This document shows positions 1 to 9,815 of a stretch of DNA of 64,000 nucleotides, piece by piece; within the stretch, counting starts at the first letter, position 1, and the number at the start of each line of letters is the position of its first letter. Location of the stretch: NCBI RefSeq assembly GCF_004122145.1, contig NZ_SBKQ01000015.1, positions 1 to 64,000 of the forward strand, read 5' to 3'. Below the pieces are notes generated by a model, which worked only from the letters and a program-made list of their open reading frames with translations, searched no databases and was not told the DNA's origin. This DNA is from Flavobacterium piscinae (GTDB lineage: Bacteria > Bacteroidota > Bacteroidia > Flavobacteriales > Flavobacteriaceae). A program made the translations under genes and the position numbers.

Positions 1-364
1 AAGGAGAGTAGTAATATACTTCTTCCCTTCACAAGACTTTTGTTTTTTTTCTTTCTAAGCTTTTGAATTATTTATAAAAAATGACGAAATATTTAACAAT
101 TTTAATTTGGTAAAACCATAGTTATCGAGGGGCAATCTTTTGTTTGACAAACGATGGAGTCTAAGGAAAATGGAAAATTACTACATATTAATATAAAATA
201 TTGAATATATGGGTTTTAAATTAGCAATGCAACAGTAAAACTTTTATTATTTTAAGCATTTTAACAGATTTTTAAGTATTTCAACGGGAAAATAATCGAT
301 TTAAAAAAAAACTTTCATATTATTAGTAACATTAAATGAAGTTATTAATCTCTTATCTATAAAA
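1..364. other. AT-rich leader region upstream of the giant protease
   Basis: This is 364 bases of very AT-rich sequence with no convincing reading frame, RNA gene or hairpin. It presumably holds the promoter and 5' leader of the protease that follows, but I could not identify a clear TTG / TAnnTTTG promoter pair. Confidence 0.5.
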
Positions 365-3300
365 ATGAAAAAACAAATTTTACTTTTCATCGTATTGCTT
401 CTTACAGCAATCGGTTATGCTCAACAACCGGAAAAAAAGAATGACTGGGTTGAAAATTACTTTAGTTATTCGCCTGATGGTAAACAACATTTTACTTTGA
501 GTGAGGACCAAATTATTATTAAGTTTTTACCCGGTGTCAGTTTTGAACAACAAGCCGATATACTTAAAAGAGAGACCTTATTAAAGCCACTCTCTAAAGA
601 CATGTTGTTGCCTGCTCCGGCCGTAACTATTGCTCAAGTGAACGGGAATGTAGGAGCTGAACAGTTGAAAGCTTTATTGAAGAGACTAACACAACAGGAT
701 ATGGTAGCCTATGCCAATCCGTTTTTACTCTATAAAGACGGTACTAAACAAGGTATTACGGATAGGTTTATAGTCAAGTTAAAGATGGATTCTGATATTG
801 CCATTTTGAATGAAATGGTGAGTCAAAATGGACTTTACATCCTTGAACAGTATCACTATGATCGTAAAGTATATATTGTAGAAGTTCCAAAATCTACCGG
901 TTTTAATGCTTTAGAGATGGCCAATAGATTTTTTGAAAGCGGAAAGTTTTCGTCAGCAGAGCCTGATTTTTTATTGTTACTCAATAGGTCAGCAAACCTT
1001 TCAACACTTATGCGAGATGAATCTGCAACTGTGAACACTAACGATACTTTTTTAGATTATCAATGGTCGTTAAATAATACGGGTTCCAGTATTCAATACA
1101 ATGGTACCCCGGGTAGTGATATGAAAGTTTTTGATGCTTGGGGAATTTCTACCGGATCGGCAGCCATTAAAGTGGCCATTCTGGATGAAGGTGTTGATTT
1201 GGTTCATCCTGATTTACTGGCTAACTTATTGGCCGGTTTTGATGCAACCGGATTAGGTTCAGGCGGTGCTCCCTCGGGAGATGATGCCCATGGAACTGCT
1301 TGTGCGGGTATTGTTGCTGCTTCCGGAAACAACAATTTGGGTATTTCCGGAATTGCCTACAATTGTAAAATCATACCGATACGTATTGCTTATTCAAATT
1401 CATCCGGCAACTGGGTAACGTCCAACGCAACGATTGGTACCGCTATTGATTGGGCTTGGGATAACGGTGGGGCAGATGTGTTAAGCAATAGTTGGGGTGG
1501 AGGATCATCGTCCAGTTTAATTAATGACGCCATTGACAGAGCGGTTACACAAGGAAGAGGCGGACTGGGTGCTCCCGTCCTTTTTTCCGCAGGAAATGGG
1601 AATGGAGCAGTAAATTATCCGGCCTATTTACCGAACGTAATTTCTGTGACGGCTATGAGTATGTGTGACCAAAGAAAGAGCCCTTCCTCCTGTGATGGGG
1701 AAGCATGGTGGGGGTCAGATTACGGAACCAATACTGACGTATCCGCTCCCGGAGTTAAAATTTATACGACCGATATTAGCGGTGCAGCGGGTTATTCTTC
1801 AGGAGATTATGCCCCAACCTTCAACGGTACATCCAGTGCTTGCCCCAATGTTGCCGGTGTCATGGCTTTGATTCTTTCGGCTAATTCAAACTTAAATATG
1901 CTTGAAGCACGTCAAATACTGGAGTCCACCTGTAGCAAAGTGGGCGGATATACCTACAATACCAATGTAAGCGGACAACCAAATGGAACTTGGAGTAACG
2001 ATTTAGGTTATGGAAGGGTAAATGCGTTAGCTGCATTGCAATTGACTACGGTTGCTTGTACCAGTCCTCCGGTTGCCGGAGCCGCAAATGCTTCTCCTTC
2101 CTTTTTATGTCAGCCTGCTCCTGTTTCACTTTCATTAGAAGGAGTTGTTTATTCTATTGATCAAACCTATCAATGGCAGAGCAGTACGAATGATATTGAC
2201 TGGACCAATATTACGGATGCTACTTTATCTTCTTATAGTACAACAGTAGCTACTTCTACTTATTTTAGATGTTTGGTTACGTGTAGTGGAAGTACCAGTG
2301 AGTCCATTTCTACGCTGGTTACCGTTGCTCCTTTTAATCAAGTTGCCGTTGTTGGCAATAGTGTTGAAAGTATTTGTGCCGGTGAAAGTGTTTCTCTAAG
2401 CGTTACCGGTGCCTCCGAATATAGTTGGTCGCCGGCTACAGGACTTAATCAAACAACCGGGGCGACAGTCATTGCCAATCCAACAGAAACGACTGAATAT
2501 ACGATTACGTCAACAAATGTTGGTGAATGTTCTACGTCTGCCACCATTACAGTGATTGTAAATCCATTACCCCCAACCCCTGTGATTAGTTCGAATAGTC
2601 CTTTAAACGTGGGAGAGACATTAAATTTGACGGCAGAAGTTGCACCTGCAGAGGGATATGTACTCAATCCAAATAGTGGCGTTTCATTTATTGATATTAG
2701 TGCCACCGGAGAACCAATTGTTGCAATAAGTGATGATAGCAGACATTTAATTACTATTCCTGCTTTTACTTTCAATACAATTGAATACACCAGTGCATTG
2801 GTCAGTGCTAATGGATATTTTGTATTTGGTTCGAATACTACCGGAACTACTAATAATTTTACAAATTTACAATTACCCACCACTATTTTTGCTACAACCG
2901 GTTCATCAGCCGGAGTTTGTGCCTTCTGGGATGATTTATTTCCAACAACAGAAAGTTCTATTGTGACAGAAACGATTGGAAATGTTTATATCGTTCAATG
3001 GAATTTATTTAAGCCCTATGATTTGAGGACTGCACCGGAGTCTATCACCTTTCAAATACAATTCAACTTAGCCACGGGGCAAATTAATTTAGTATACCCT
3101 GATGTTTTTGTAGATAATGCAACCTATAATTTTGGAGCAAGTGCAACGCTTGGATTGAATTATTCCGGAACGGAAGCGTTACAATATTCGTATAATACCG
3201 CAAGTTTACAAAATGGACAAAGTTTGACCTATACGCCTAAAGAATATATTTATTCGTGGACGGGACCCAATAACTTTACTTCAGACGAACAGAATCCTTC

Positions 3301-6300
3301 TCTAGCTAACGTTACACTTAATGCAGCAGGCACTTATACTTTAGCACTTTCCAGTGAGTCCGGCTGTAGTGTTTCCTCTCAACTAGAGGTTACTGTTATA
3401 GGAACTTTTACAACCTATTATGCTGATGCTGATGGGGATGGATTTGGAGATGCATCCGCTATGTTAGAAGCGACCGAACAACCGGAAGGTTATGTGTTAG
3501 ATAATACCGATTGCGATGATACCAATGAAACAGTTTACCCCGGAGCAATTGAAATTTGTGATGGGTTAGATAATGACTGTAATGGACTTACAGATGATGA
3601 AAATATCAACCCAATTCCTATTTGTAATGATATTACAATTGTATTAGATGAAACCGGAAATTATACGTTAACACAAGCTGATATTGATGCGATTGGTGCA
3701 GGTAGTTCAGATAATTGCAGTGCCATAACACTGAGTGTTGATACGACTACTTTTGATTGTAGTAATGTTGGGCAAGCTAACCCAATTACAATGACAGTTA
3801 CTGATGGAAATAACAACTCAGCTACTTGTACAGCAACTGTTTTTGTTACAGAAACTCAACCACCTGTTTTGGTCTGTGAACCGGCCATATTCATCAGTAA
3901 TACACCGGGCCTTTGTTCGGGTACAACCATTTTAACAGAACCAACGGTCACTGATAATTGTACGACCAATGCAAATTCATTAAAATTTGATGGAATTAAT
4001 GACCGTGTAACGCTTCCGGAATTTAATATTGGCACATCGGATTTTACGATAGAAACTTGGATTAAGCCCAACGCTAACGTTGCCGGTTATTTAGTTAGTA
4101 ACCGAACTAATGAACCTAATCAACAGGGGAATTGGTTTGTACTTTCTCGTCAAGCATCCGGAAATATTGCATTCGAAATGGCAGCATCAGGTTCACCTTC
4201 TTATTTGCCAATGGTAAGTAATAGTTCTACGCCACCAAATACATGGACCCATATTGCCGTTTCCAGACAGGGAACAATGGTTACGCTTTATATAAATGGT
4301 GTGGCAGATAGTAGTGTAAATGATAGCTTTGTACGTAATTTATCTACAGGTAATTTTTCATTATTAGGAGGTTTTCCTGCTTTTAATGCGGCATGGTTTA
4401 ATGGGAAAATGAAAGAAGTTAGGATTTGGGAAGTGGCAAGAACAGCAACAGAAATTAACACCTATATAAACAGTGCAATAACACCACAAGCCGGATTAAA
4501 AGCGGTTTATCATTTTAATCAAGGGACAAATGGCTTAGATAACACCGGTATAACCAGTTTGATAGATGATTCAGGGAATAATTTAAACGGTACATTAGTT
4601 AACTTTACACTTAATGGCACATCTTCAAATTTTGTAAATGATATGTTTATGTATAATGATGCCCCTGCAATTTTTCCTTTAGGTGATACCCTAGTAACTT
4701 GGACAGCAACTGACGATTCCGGAAATTCAGCAACATGTACACAATTGGTAACCGTTAACGATACAGAAGCACCAATTGCTCAATGCCAACCTGTAACGGT
4801 CACTCTTGATAGTAATGGCGTAGGAACGATTTCGGCGACTGATTTAAATGATGGATCAACTGATAATTGTGGCATTCAAAGTATCCAAATTGGTAATGTC
4901 TTGTCGCAATATCTAAAAGACGGTAATTTTAATAATATTGGACATGGCCAATCTTTTACAGCGAGTACAACTGGATATTTAAAATCGGTTAAGATTTTGG
5001 TGCAAGGAAACCAAACAGGTAAAACGATTCATTTTTATAATAGTGGTACTGGAAGTGGTATTTCAGGATCTGTAGGCACTCCTGTTTATAGCGAAACCAA
5101 TGTTGCATTTGTTGACAGTGCAAATGGAACGATTTGGACAGAAATAGTCCTTTCGACCCCTTTTCCTGTTATTGCCGGTAATCAATATAGCTTTGTGATT
5201 GAAGAATTTTCACATGTTTATTATACAGGTTTTGGAAATTCATACAGTGGAGGTAGTTTTATTTTTAATTATGATTTATCATCAGGGTGTTGCTCATGGG
5301 GTGATATGGCTTTTGAATTGTCATTTCTTGAAGATGAAGCCACTTTTGATTGTTCCCATTTAGGAACCAATACAGTCGCTTTAACCGTAACCGATGAAAG
5401 TGGTAATATGTCTAGCTGTTTTACTACAGTAACAGTAATTTCTACAAGTGTTTATTATGCAGATGCTGATAATGATGGATATGGAAATCCTGCTGTAAGT
5501 TATGTAGGATGTGCTCAAGCGGGTTATGTCTTGGACAATACTGACTGCGACGACACGAACAATACCGTTTATCCGGGAGCCACAGAAATCTGTTATGATG
5601 GTCTGGATAACGATTGTGATGGCATCATCGACAATGGTTGTACGCCAATAGTATCGGTTGTTCAACCAGCACAGTGTGGAATAACGTTATCAACCCTTGA
5701 CAGTTATGTTTATGCCAACTTGGTAGCGGGAGCACAAGGATACCGTTTTAGAGTAACCAATTTATCAACCAATGAAGTACAAACCATTGACAGAGCTTTA
5801 CGTGTTTTCCGATTTACACAATTAACAAGCTATGCTTTTGCTACCGAATATTCGGTTGAAGTTTCTGTGAGAATCAATAATGTATGGCAACCGTTCTACG
5901 GCACACCATGTACTGTTTCTACACCGGATACCACTACGCAAATTCAAGCTTCTCAGTGTAATACCGCTATCAGTAACTTGAACAATTCAATTTTTGCTGA
6001 TATTGTACCTTTTGCAACGGGTTACCGATTCAGAGTAACGAATACGTTGAATCCAATCGATGTACAAACCATTGACCGTCCGATTAGAGATTTTAGAATG
6101 ACTAATTTGGCTACTGTAGAATTCAACACCACGTACAATGTGGAAGTAGCAGTTAGAAATACAGACGGAACGTATTTATCATACGGACCGGTTTGTAACA
6201 TTACTACACCTATGTTCCCAACTGTTGGTTTGGAAGATGCACAATGTGATGAGTACTTAGTAAGTTCTAACACAGAAACATTATTTGCAGAATCTTACCC

Positions 6301-6790
6301 TGGTGTTGAACAATACCGATTCTTATTGGAGAACATCAACCTACCCTACAACCAAACAGTTGACAGAGCCACAAGAACAGTTACATTGAATAATTTCACA
6401 GGATTAGTACCGGGAGAAATGTATACCGTACGTGTTGCAATTCGCTTAAATGGTGTTTGGGGACCTTATGGAAAATCGTGTAGTATCATTACTCCTGGTG
6501 GAGAAATCATACTTATCCGAACAGAGGAATCAACTAACGAAACAGGCTTTAGAGCAATAGCATATCCAAACCCATTTGCAACAAGCTTTACTCTTGATGT
6601 GAGAACATCCAACACTGAAGTAGTAAGCTTGACCGTGTATGACATGGCAGGAAGACTTTTAGAAGTGAGAGAAGTAAAAGCACAAGACGTTACCAACTAC
6701 CAATTTGGTGACCGTTATTCATCCGGAGTTTACAATGTGATTGTAACACAAGGAGAAGAAACGAGAACTGTGCGAGTGGTGAAACAATAA
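365..6790 (+). CDS. Giant secreted S8 subtilase with LamG, MopE-like and repeat modules, T9SS-sorted
   Basis: This is a secreted serine endopeptidase of 2141 residues. A signal peptide (MKKQILLFIVLLLTAIGYAQ) is followed by a propeptide-like region to about residue 215. The S8 domain (about 220-560) has a complete triad: D274 in ILDEGVD, H309 in DDAHGTACAG and S490 in GTSSACP. Downstream are Ig-like repeats, two calcium-binding MopE-like motifs of YYADADGDGFG / DCDDTNxTVYPGA type (about 1017-1080 and 1697-1759), HYR-like segments and a LamG/concanavalin-type domain (about 1203-1380). Three tandem repeats of about 100 residues with YRFRVTN / TIDR motifs (about 1760-2055) and a T9SS type A sorting domain with YPNPF end the protein. 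It is likely displayed or released at the cell surface to digest proteins; the LamG and MopE modules suggest adhesion or ligand binding. It is monocistronic, with a terminator just after the stop. The exact substrate is unknown. Confidence 0.93.
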   Translation: MKKQILLFIVLLLTAIGYAQQPEKKNDWVENYFSYSPDGKQHFTLSEDQIIIKFLPGVSFEQQADILKRETLLKPLSKDMLLPAPAVTIAQVNGNVGAEQLKALLKRLTQQDMVAYANPFLLYKDGTKQGITDRFIVKLKMDSDIAILNEMVSQNGLYILEQYHYDRKVYIVEVPKSTGFNALEMANRFFESGKFSSAEPDFLLLLNRSANLSTLMRDESATVNTNDTFLDYQWSLNNTGSSIQYNGTPGSDMKVFDAWGISTGSAAIKVAILDEGVDLVHPDLLANLLAGFDATGLGSGGAPSGDDAHGTACAGIVAASGNNNLGISGIAYNCKIIPIRIAYSNSSGNWVTSNATIGTAIDWAWDNGGADVLSNSWGGGSSSSLINDAIDRAVTQGRGGLGAPVLFSAGNGNGAVNYPAYLPNVISVTAMSMCDQRKSPSSCDGEAWWGSDYGTNTDVSAPGVKIYTTDISGAAGYSSGDYAPTFNGTSSACPNVAGVMALILSANSNLNMLEARQILESTCSKVGGYTYNTNVSGQPNGTWSNDLGYGRVNALAALQLTTVACTSPPVAGAANASPSFLCQPAPVSLSLEGVVYSIDQTYQWQSSTNDIDWTNITDATLSSYSTTVATSTYFRCLVTCSGSTSESISTLVTVAPFNQVAVVGNSVESICAGESVSLSVTGASEYSWSPATGLNQTTGATVIANPTETTEYTITSTNVGECSTSATITVIVNPLPPTPVISSNSPLNVGETLNLTAEVAPAEGYVLNPNSGVSFIDISATGEPIVAISDDSRHLITIPAFTFNTIEYTSALVSANGYFVFGSNTTGTTNNFTNLQLPTTIFATTGSSAGVCAFWDDLFPTTESSIVTETIGNVYIVQWNLFKPYDLRTAPESITFQIQFNLATGQINLVYPDVFVDNATYNFGASATLGLNYSGTEALQYSYNTASLQNGQSLTYTPKEYIYSWTGPNNFTSDEQNPSLANVTLNAAGTYTLALSSESGCSVSSQLEVTVIGTFTTYYADADGDGFGDASAMLEATEQPEGYVLDNTDCDDTNETVYPGAIEICDGLDNDCNGLTDDENINPIPICNDITIVLDETGNYTLTQADIDAIGAGSSDNCSAITLSVDTTTFDCSNVGQANPITMTVTDGNNNSATCTATVFVTETQPPVLVCEPAIFISNTPGLCSGTTILTEPTVTDNCTTNANSLKFDGINDRVTLPEFNIGTSDFTIETWIKPNANVAGYLVSNRTNEPNQQGNWFVLSRQASGNIAFEMAASGSPSYLPMVSNSSTPPNTWTHIAVSRQGTMVTLYINGVADSSVNDSFVRNLSTGNFSLLGGFPAFNAAWFNGKMKEVRIWEVARTATEINTYINSAITPQAGLKAVYHFNQGTNGLDNTGITSLIDDSGNNLNGTLVNFTLNGTSSNFVNDMFMYNDAPAIFPLGDTLVTWTATDDSGNSATCTQLVTVNDTEAPIAQCQPVTVTLDSNGVGTISATDLNDGSTDNCGIQSIQIGNVLSQYLKDGNFNNIGHGQSFTASTTGYLKSVKILVQGNQTGKTIHFYNSGTGSGISGSVGTPVYSETNVAFVDSANGTIWTEIVLSTPFPVIAGNQYSFVIEEFSHVYYTGFGNSYSGGSFIFNYDLSSGCCSWGDMAFELSFLEDEATFDCSHLGTNTVALTVTDESGNMSSCFTTVTVISTSVYYADADNDGYGNPAVSYVGCAQAGYVLDNTDCDDTNNTVYPGATEICYDGLDNDCDGIIDNGCTPIVSVVQPAQCGITLSTLDSYVYANLVAGAQGYRFRVTNLSTNEVQTIDRALRVFRFTQLTSYAFATEYSVEVSVRINNVWQPFYGTPCTVSTPDTTTQIQASQCNTAISNLNNSIFADIVPFATGYRFRVTNTLNPIDVQTIDRPIRDFRMTNLATVEFNTTYNVEVAVRNTDGTYLSYGPVCNITTPMFPTVGLEDAQCDEYLVSSNTETLFAESYPGVEQYRFLLENINLPYNQTVDRATRTVTLNNFTGLVPGEMYTVRVAIRLNGVWGPYGKSCSIITPGGEIILIRTEESTNETGFRAIAYPNPFATSFTLDVRTSNTEVVSLTVYDMAGRLLEVREVKAQDVTNYQFGDRYSSGVYNVIVTQGEETRTVRVVKQ

Positions 6791-6841
6791 AACAAAGTTG
6801 CTGTGGGACCGAGGTTCTAAGGTACTAAGTTAACTAAAGAG

Positions 6842-6868
6842 AAACCTCCGAGCAATCGGAGGTTTTTT
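6842..6868 (+). terminator. Rho-independent terminator of the subtilase gene
   Basis: A perfect 9-bp stem (AAACCTCCG at 6842-6850 and CGGAGGTTT at 6857-6865) with a 6-base loop is followed by a T run, about 50 bases after the stop codon. Confidence 0.85.
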
Positions 6869-7030
6869 GTTTAGGATGCTTTGAGAAGTTTGATTATTTG
6901 CAAAATCAAAAGGAAACTTCGTAGGAGAAATGAACTCACTATTTTATATATAAATAGTAAGACCCATGAAATTTAAAGAACTACTACAAAATAATGAATA
7001 ATCATTAATTTCATAACTTTACTAAAAAAA

Positions 7031-7471
7031 GTGATGAAAAAATGCATAACTCTCGTGTTTGTGTACTGTTTAGGAAGCCTATTCCTCTCCTTTAGGATTC
7101 CCACTAAAGAAGCAACGGCTGCCAAAGGAATTGATTTTTTTAAAGGCACCTTTCAAGAAGCGTTGGCTTTGGCTGAGAAAGAACAAAAGTATGTATTTGT
7201 TGAGGTGTATGCCACCTGGTGCGGTCCTTGTAAACAATTGAAACGAACGACGTTCAAGGACAAAGAAGTGGGGGTGTATTTCAATAAAAACTTTATCAAT
7301 ATTGCCATTGACGGCGAAACGGAAGAGGGCGACAAAATCCTTAGTCGATATAACATCCGTTCGTATCCCACGTTGTTGATTTTGGATGCCAAAGGACGAG
7401 TGCTAACCCGACAAACGGGTTTCATGAAACCGTATATTTTAATAAATTTCGGGAGAAGGGTTGTGCCTTAA
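7031..7471 (+). CDS. Exported thioredoxin-fold protein
   Basis: This is a 146-residue thioredoxin-like protein. A hydrophobic N-terminus (residues 1-21) looks like a signal peptide or anchor, so the protein probably acts in the periplasm. The redox motif WCGPCK is complete (C64, C67), and the cis-proline region follows in YNIRSYPTLLILD. The order 'YATWCGPCK...F' with a long insertion before the cis-Pro matches the Thioredoxin_7/DsbD-gamma-like group, which reduces or isomerises disulfides of exported proteins. Translation could start at the second Met (7034) instead. It stands alone between the subtilase and the arsenic operon, and its partner is unknown. Confidence 0.85.
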   Translation: MMKKCITLVFVYCLGSLFLSFRIPTKEATAAKGIDFFKGTFQEALALAEKEQKYVFVEVYATWCGPCKQLKRTTFKDKEVGVYFNKNFINIAIDGETEEGDKILSRYNIRSYPTLLILDAKGRVLTRQTGFMKPYILINFGRRVVP

Positions 7472-7608
7472 ATTATATTTCTAATTCTAAATACATTATC
7501 CAAACACAATTTTTATTTTCAACCTTTCTTATTTTTTCAACAATCGTTAGCATTCTTATTTTTATATAGAAAAGTATCTTTTCATTAAAAAACTTGTTTC
7601 TTCAATTG

Positions 7609-7632
7609 TTATATCGTAATATTGCAATATAA
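7609..7632. promoter_or_regulatory. Candidate ArsR operator
   Basis: A 24-bp imperfect palindrome (TTATAT at 7609-7614 mirrored by ATATAA at 7627-7632, 20 of 24 positions self-complementary) lies 13 bases before the arsR start. Position and symmetry fit autoregulation by a winged-helix ArsR dimer. No binding data are implied. Confidence 0.55.
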
Positions 7633-7645
7633 TAATTGAAACAAC

Positions 7646-7969
7646 ATGGGAGCATCAAAATCAGATTCTTTTTCGGTGGAACAGAATGAAATGGCTACTT
7701 TATTTAAAGCACTTTCACATCCGGCACGGATTGCGATAGTCGATTATTTATTGACAGTTGACACCTGTATTTGCGGCGATATTGTTGAGGTTCTGCCTTT
7801 GGCTCAGCCCACAGTTTCACAACATTTAAAGGAACTTAAAAACGCTAATTTTATCCAAGGAACGATTGAAGGAACCGCCATTTGTTATTGCCTAAATCCG
7901 GATACGATTGCTCAAATTGAACATCATTTTGGTGCGATTCGTCAAAAGTTGAAGAATAAATGTTGTTAA
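7646..7969 (+). CDS. arsR: ArsR-family metalloregulator
   Basis: This is a 107-residue winged-helix repressor of the ArsR/SmtB family. The recognition region reads QPTVSQHLKEL and is preceded by a Cys pair (C41-I-C43) where canonical ArsR proteins carry their ELCVCDL arsenite-sensing motif. A further CC pair ends the protein and could add thiolate ligands. It is the first gene of a five-gene run that includes an ArsC-like enzyme and an Acr3 pump, so arsenite-relieved repression of its own operon is the likely role. A palindrome just upstream (7609-7632) is the candidate operator. Confidence 0.9.
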   Translation: MGASKSDSFSVEQNEMATLFKALSHPARIAIVDYLLTVDTCICGDIVEVLPLAQPTVSQHLKELKNANFIQGTIEGTAICYCLNPDTIAQIEHHFGAIRQKLKNKCC

Positions 7970-8019
7970 TTCAATTCCAAAATCTTAATACTTAATACTT
8001 CAATCTTACTACTTTTATA

Positions 8020-8496
8020 ATGAAACTATCACAAATAAAATCAGCTTTAAAAAACCTTTCTACCATTACTTTTCAATTGCCAAGTGGCGAATTAGTACCC
8101 CGTCATTTTCATGTGACAGAAGTGGGAAAAGTGACTAAGCATTTCATCGATTGTGGCGGAACCGTTCGTACCGAGGAAGTCATCAATTTTCAGCTTTGGG
8201 AAGCGAATGATTACGATCATCGCTTACATCCTGACAAACTGTTAAACATCATTGAACTTTCTGAAAATACATTGCACTTACCTGATGCAGCCATAGAAGT
8301 AGAATACCAAATGGCAACCACCATTGGTAAATTTCATTTGGATTTTGATGGTACCAATTTCTTATTGACTTCCAAACTAACCGATTGTTTAGCGAAAGAC
8401 AAATGTGGCATTCCGCCTGAAAAGTTGAAAGTAAAAATAGGGGAGTGGAAACCGAAGGCTAACTCATGTTGTACACCGGATTCGGGTTGTTGTTAA
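8020..8496 (+). CDS. DUF6428 family protein of the arsenic operon
   Basis: This 158-residue soluble protein is recognisable as the DUF6428 type that sits beside arsR in many Bacteroidetes arsenic operons. No enzymatic motif is visible. The C-terminus is unusual, with a Cys-rich tail (SCCTPDSGCC) that could bind arsenite or another soft metal ion, and a further Cys pair lies about 20-25 residues earlier (DCLAKDKCG). It lies 50 bases after arsR and before the methyltransferase. A metallochaperone or sensor role is inference from the cysteines and context only. Confidence 0.75.
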   Translation: MKLSQIKSALKNLSTITFQLPSGELVPRHFHVTEVGKVTKHFIDCGGTVRTEEVINFQLWEANDYDHRLHPDKLLNIIELSENTLHLPDAAIEVEYQMATTIGKFHLDFDGTNFLLTSKLTDCLAKDKCGIPPEKLKVKIGEWKPKANSCCTPDSGCC

Positions 8497-8497
8497 A

Positions 8498-8578
8498 TTT
8501 AAAATCTAAAAAATCTAAAAAATCTAAAATAAACCTTTTGCGAACTTAGTGCCTTCTTTGTGTGCTTTGTGGTTAAAA
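8498..8578. repeat. Short tandem repeat plus half-site of a dispersed palindromic repeat
   Basis: Three copies of an AATCTAAAAA-like unit (8498-8530) are followed by TTGCGAACTTAGTG...TTTGTGTGCTTTGTGG (8537-8572). The latter resembles one arm of the palindromic repeat at 35522-35616 (CCTTTGCGAACTTTGCG). It fills the gap before the methyltransferase and probably supplies no coding sequence. Confidence 0.5.
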
Positions 8579-8586
8579 AAATGAAT

Positions 8587-9201
8587 ATGTCAGAAAAAAA
8601 ACAACAATGGGAAACCGTCTTTTCCACTAAACAAGAAACAGAAGTGAGTTGGTATCAAATTAAACCTACCACTTCACTTCAATTCATTCAAGCTTGTAGG
8701 GTATCAAAAGATGCCAAGATTATTGATGTGGGTGGAGGCGATAGTTACCTGATTGACCATTTGTTAGATTTAGGTTATACTAATTTAAGTTTACTGGATA
8801 TTTCTGAAGCTGCTATTGAACGAGCCAAAAACCGATTAGGAGAGGAAGGAAAAAATGTCACTTTTATTGTTTCGGATAGTTTGCATTTTCAATCCGATGA
8901 AAAATTTGACGTTTGGCATGACAGAGCTTCTTTTCATTTTTTTACGGAAGCTGACGATATTCAACACTACAAAGCCAACGTAATCGCCAATACAACTCCA
9001 AATGCTCATTTTATTTTGGGGACTTTTTCTGAAAATGGACCATTGAAATGTAGTGGACTTCCTATTACACAATATTCAGTTGAAAAAATGGAAGCGGTTT
9101 TTGGGGATGATTTTACATTGGAAGATTACTTAACCGAAGACCATCAAACGCCTTTTGATACGGTGCAGAATTTTATTTTTTGTTATTATATAAAACGATA
9201 A
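8587..9201 (+). CDS. Class I SAM-dependent methyltransferase in the arsenic operon
   Basis: This is a Rossmann-fold methyltransferase of about 204 residues. Motif I is IIDVGGGDSYL, followed by the acidic strand end LLDIS and a post-motif SDSLHF. I place the start at the second in-frame ATG (MSEKKQQWE); a start at 8581 is nearly equivalent, and a GTG at 8560 would lie inside a repeat. The protein lacks the overall ArsM layout but carries three cysteines (one near residue 37, one in LKCSGL and one in FIFCYY), the number used by arsenite methyltransferases. Its substrate is not evident from sequence; arsenite or a thiol compound is suggested only by the operon. Its stop and the next start are one base apart. 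Confidence 0.8.
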   Translation: MSEKKQQWETVFSTKQETEVSWYQIKPTTSLQFIQACRVSKDAKIIDVGGGDSYLIDHLLDLGYTNLSLLDISEAAIERAKNRLGEEGKNVTFIVSDSLHFQSDEKFDVWHDRASFHFFTEADDIQHYKANVIANTTPNAHFILGTFSENGPLKCSGLPITQYSVEKMEAVFGDDFTLEDYLTEDHQTPFDTVQNFIFCYYIKR

Positions 9202-9202
9202 T

Positions 9203-9814
9203 ATGTTTGAAAATTTAACTAAAACCATTGAATCAATCGCTAAAATTGAAGTGCCAATTGAACGCAAAGACGTTTTACAACCCTTAATTGATTACCTTCA
9301 AAATAAAGTAAAGGCAAATGAAGAAATTCGTTTAAACTTTATTTGTACGCACAATTCCAGAAGAAGTCATTTGTCACAAATTTGGGCAAAAACGATGGCG
9401 TTTCATTTTGGGATTGAAAAGGTTTTTTGCTATTCCGGAGGAACGGAAGCCACGGCAATGTTTCCCAAAGTAGCTGAAACTTTAGTAAGTCAAGGTTATC
9501 ATATTCAACAATTGAGTGAAACTGAAAATCCGGTTTATGCGGTTAAATTCGATGACAATCAACATCCGATTATCTGTTTTTCCAAAGCGTATTTTGATGA
9601 TTTTAATCCGAAAAGCAATTTTGGAGCCATCATGACCTGCAACAACGCCGACGAAGGTTGCCCCATGGTTTTTGGAGCAGATGCTCGATTTCCCATCAAA
9701 TACGATGACCCAAAAGCCTTTGACGGCACGGAACTTATGAATGAAAAATATGCCGAACGCAGTTTACAAATTGCCAGTGAACTCTATTATGTTTTTTCTC
9801 AACTAAAAAAATAA
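9203..9814 (+). CDS. Low-molecular-weight phosphatase-like arsenate reductase
   Basis: This 203-residue protein belongs to the low-molecular-weight tyrosine phosphatase/ArsC superfamily. The P-loop is ICTHNSRRS with nucleophile C48 and the C-x5-R signature. It is longer than thioredoxin-linked ArsC (about 130 residues) because of an N-terminal helical extension (about 1-42) and an insertion with Cys residues in [10 protein letters not shown]. These cysteines could provide the intramolecular relay needed for arsenate reduction. Reduction of arsenate to arsenite for export by the next gene is the likely role. It is tightly coupled to both neighbours with one-base gaps. Confidence 0.82.
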   Translation: MFENLTKTIESIAKIEVPIERKDVLQPLIDYLQNKVKANEEIRLNFICTHNSRRSHLSQIWAKTMAFHFGIEKVFCYSGGTEATAMFPKVAETLVSQGYHIQQLSETENPVYAVKFDDNQHPIICFSKAYFDDFNPKSNFGAIMTCNNADEGCPMVFGADARFPIKYDDPKAFDGTELMNEKYAERSLQIASELYYVFSQLKK

Positions 9815-9815
9815 T

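Noticed and set aside
2449..2883. A 144-codon frame antisense to the giant protease
   Set aside because: It lies wholly inside a strongly supported gene with clear domains; its translation is an antisense artefact of Val/Thr-rich coding sequence.
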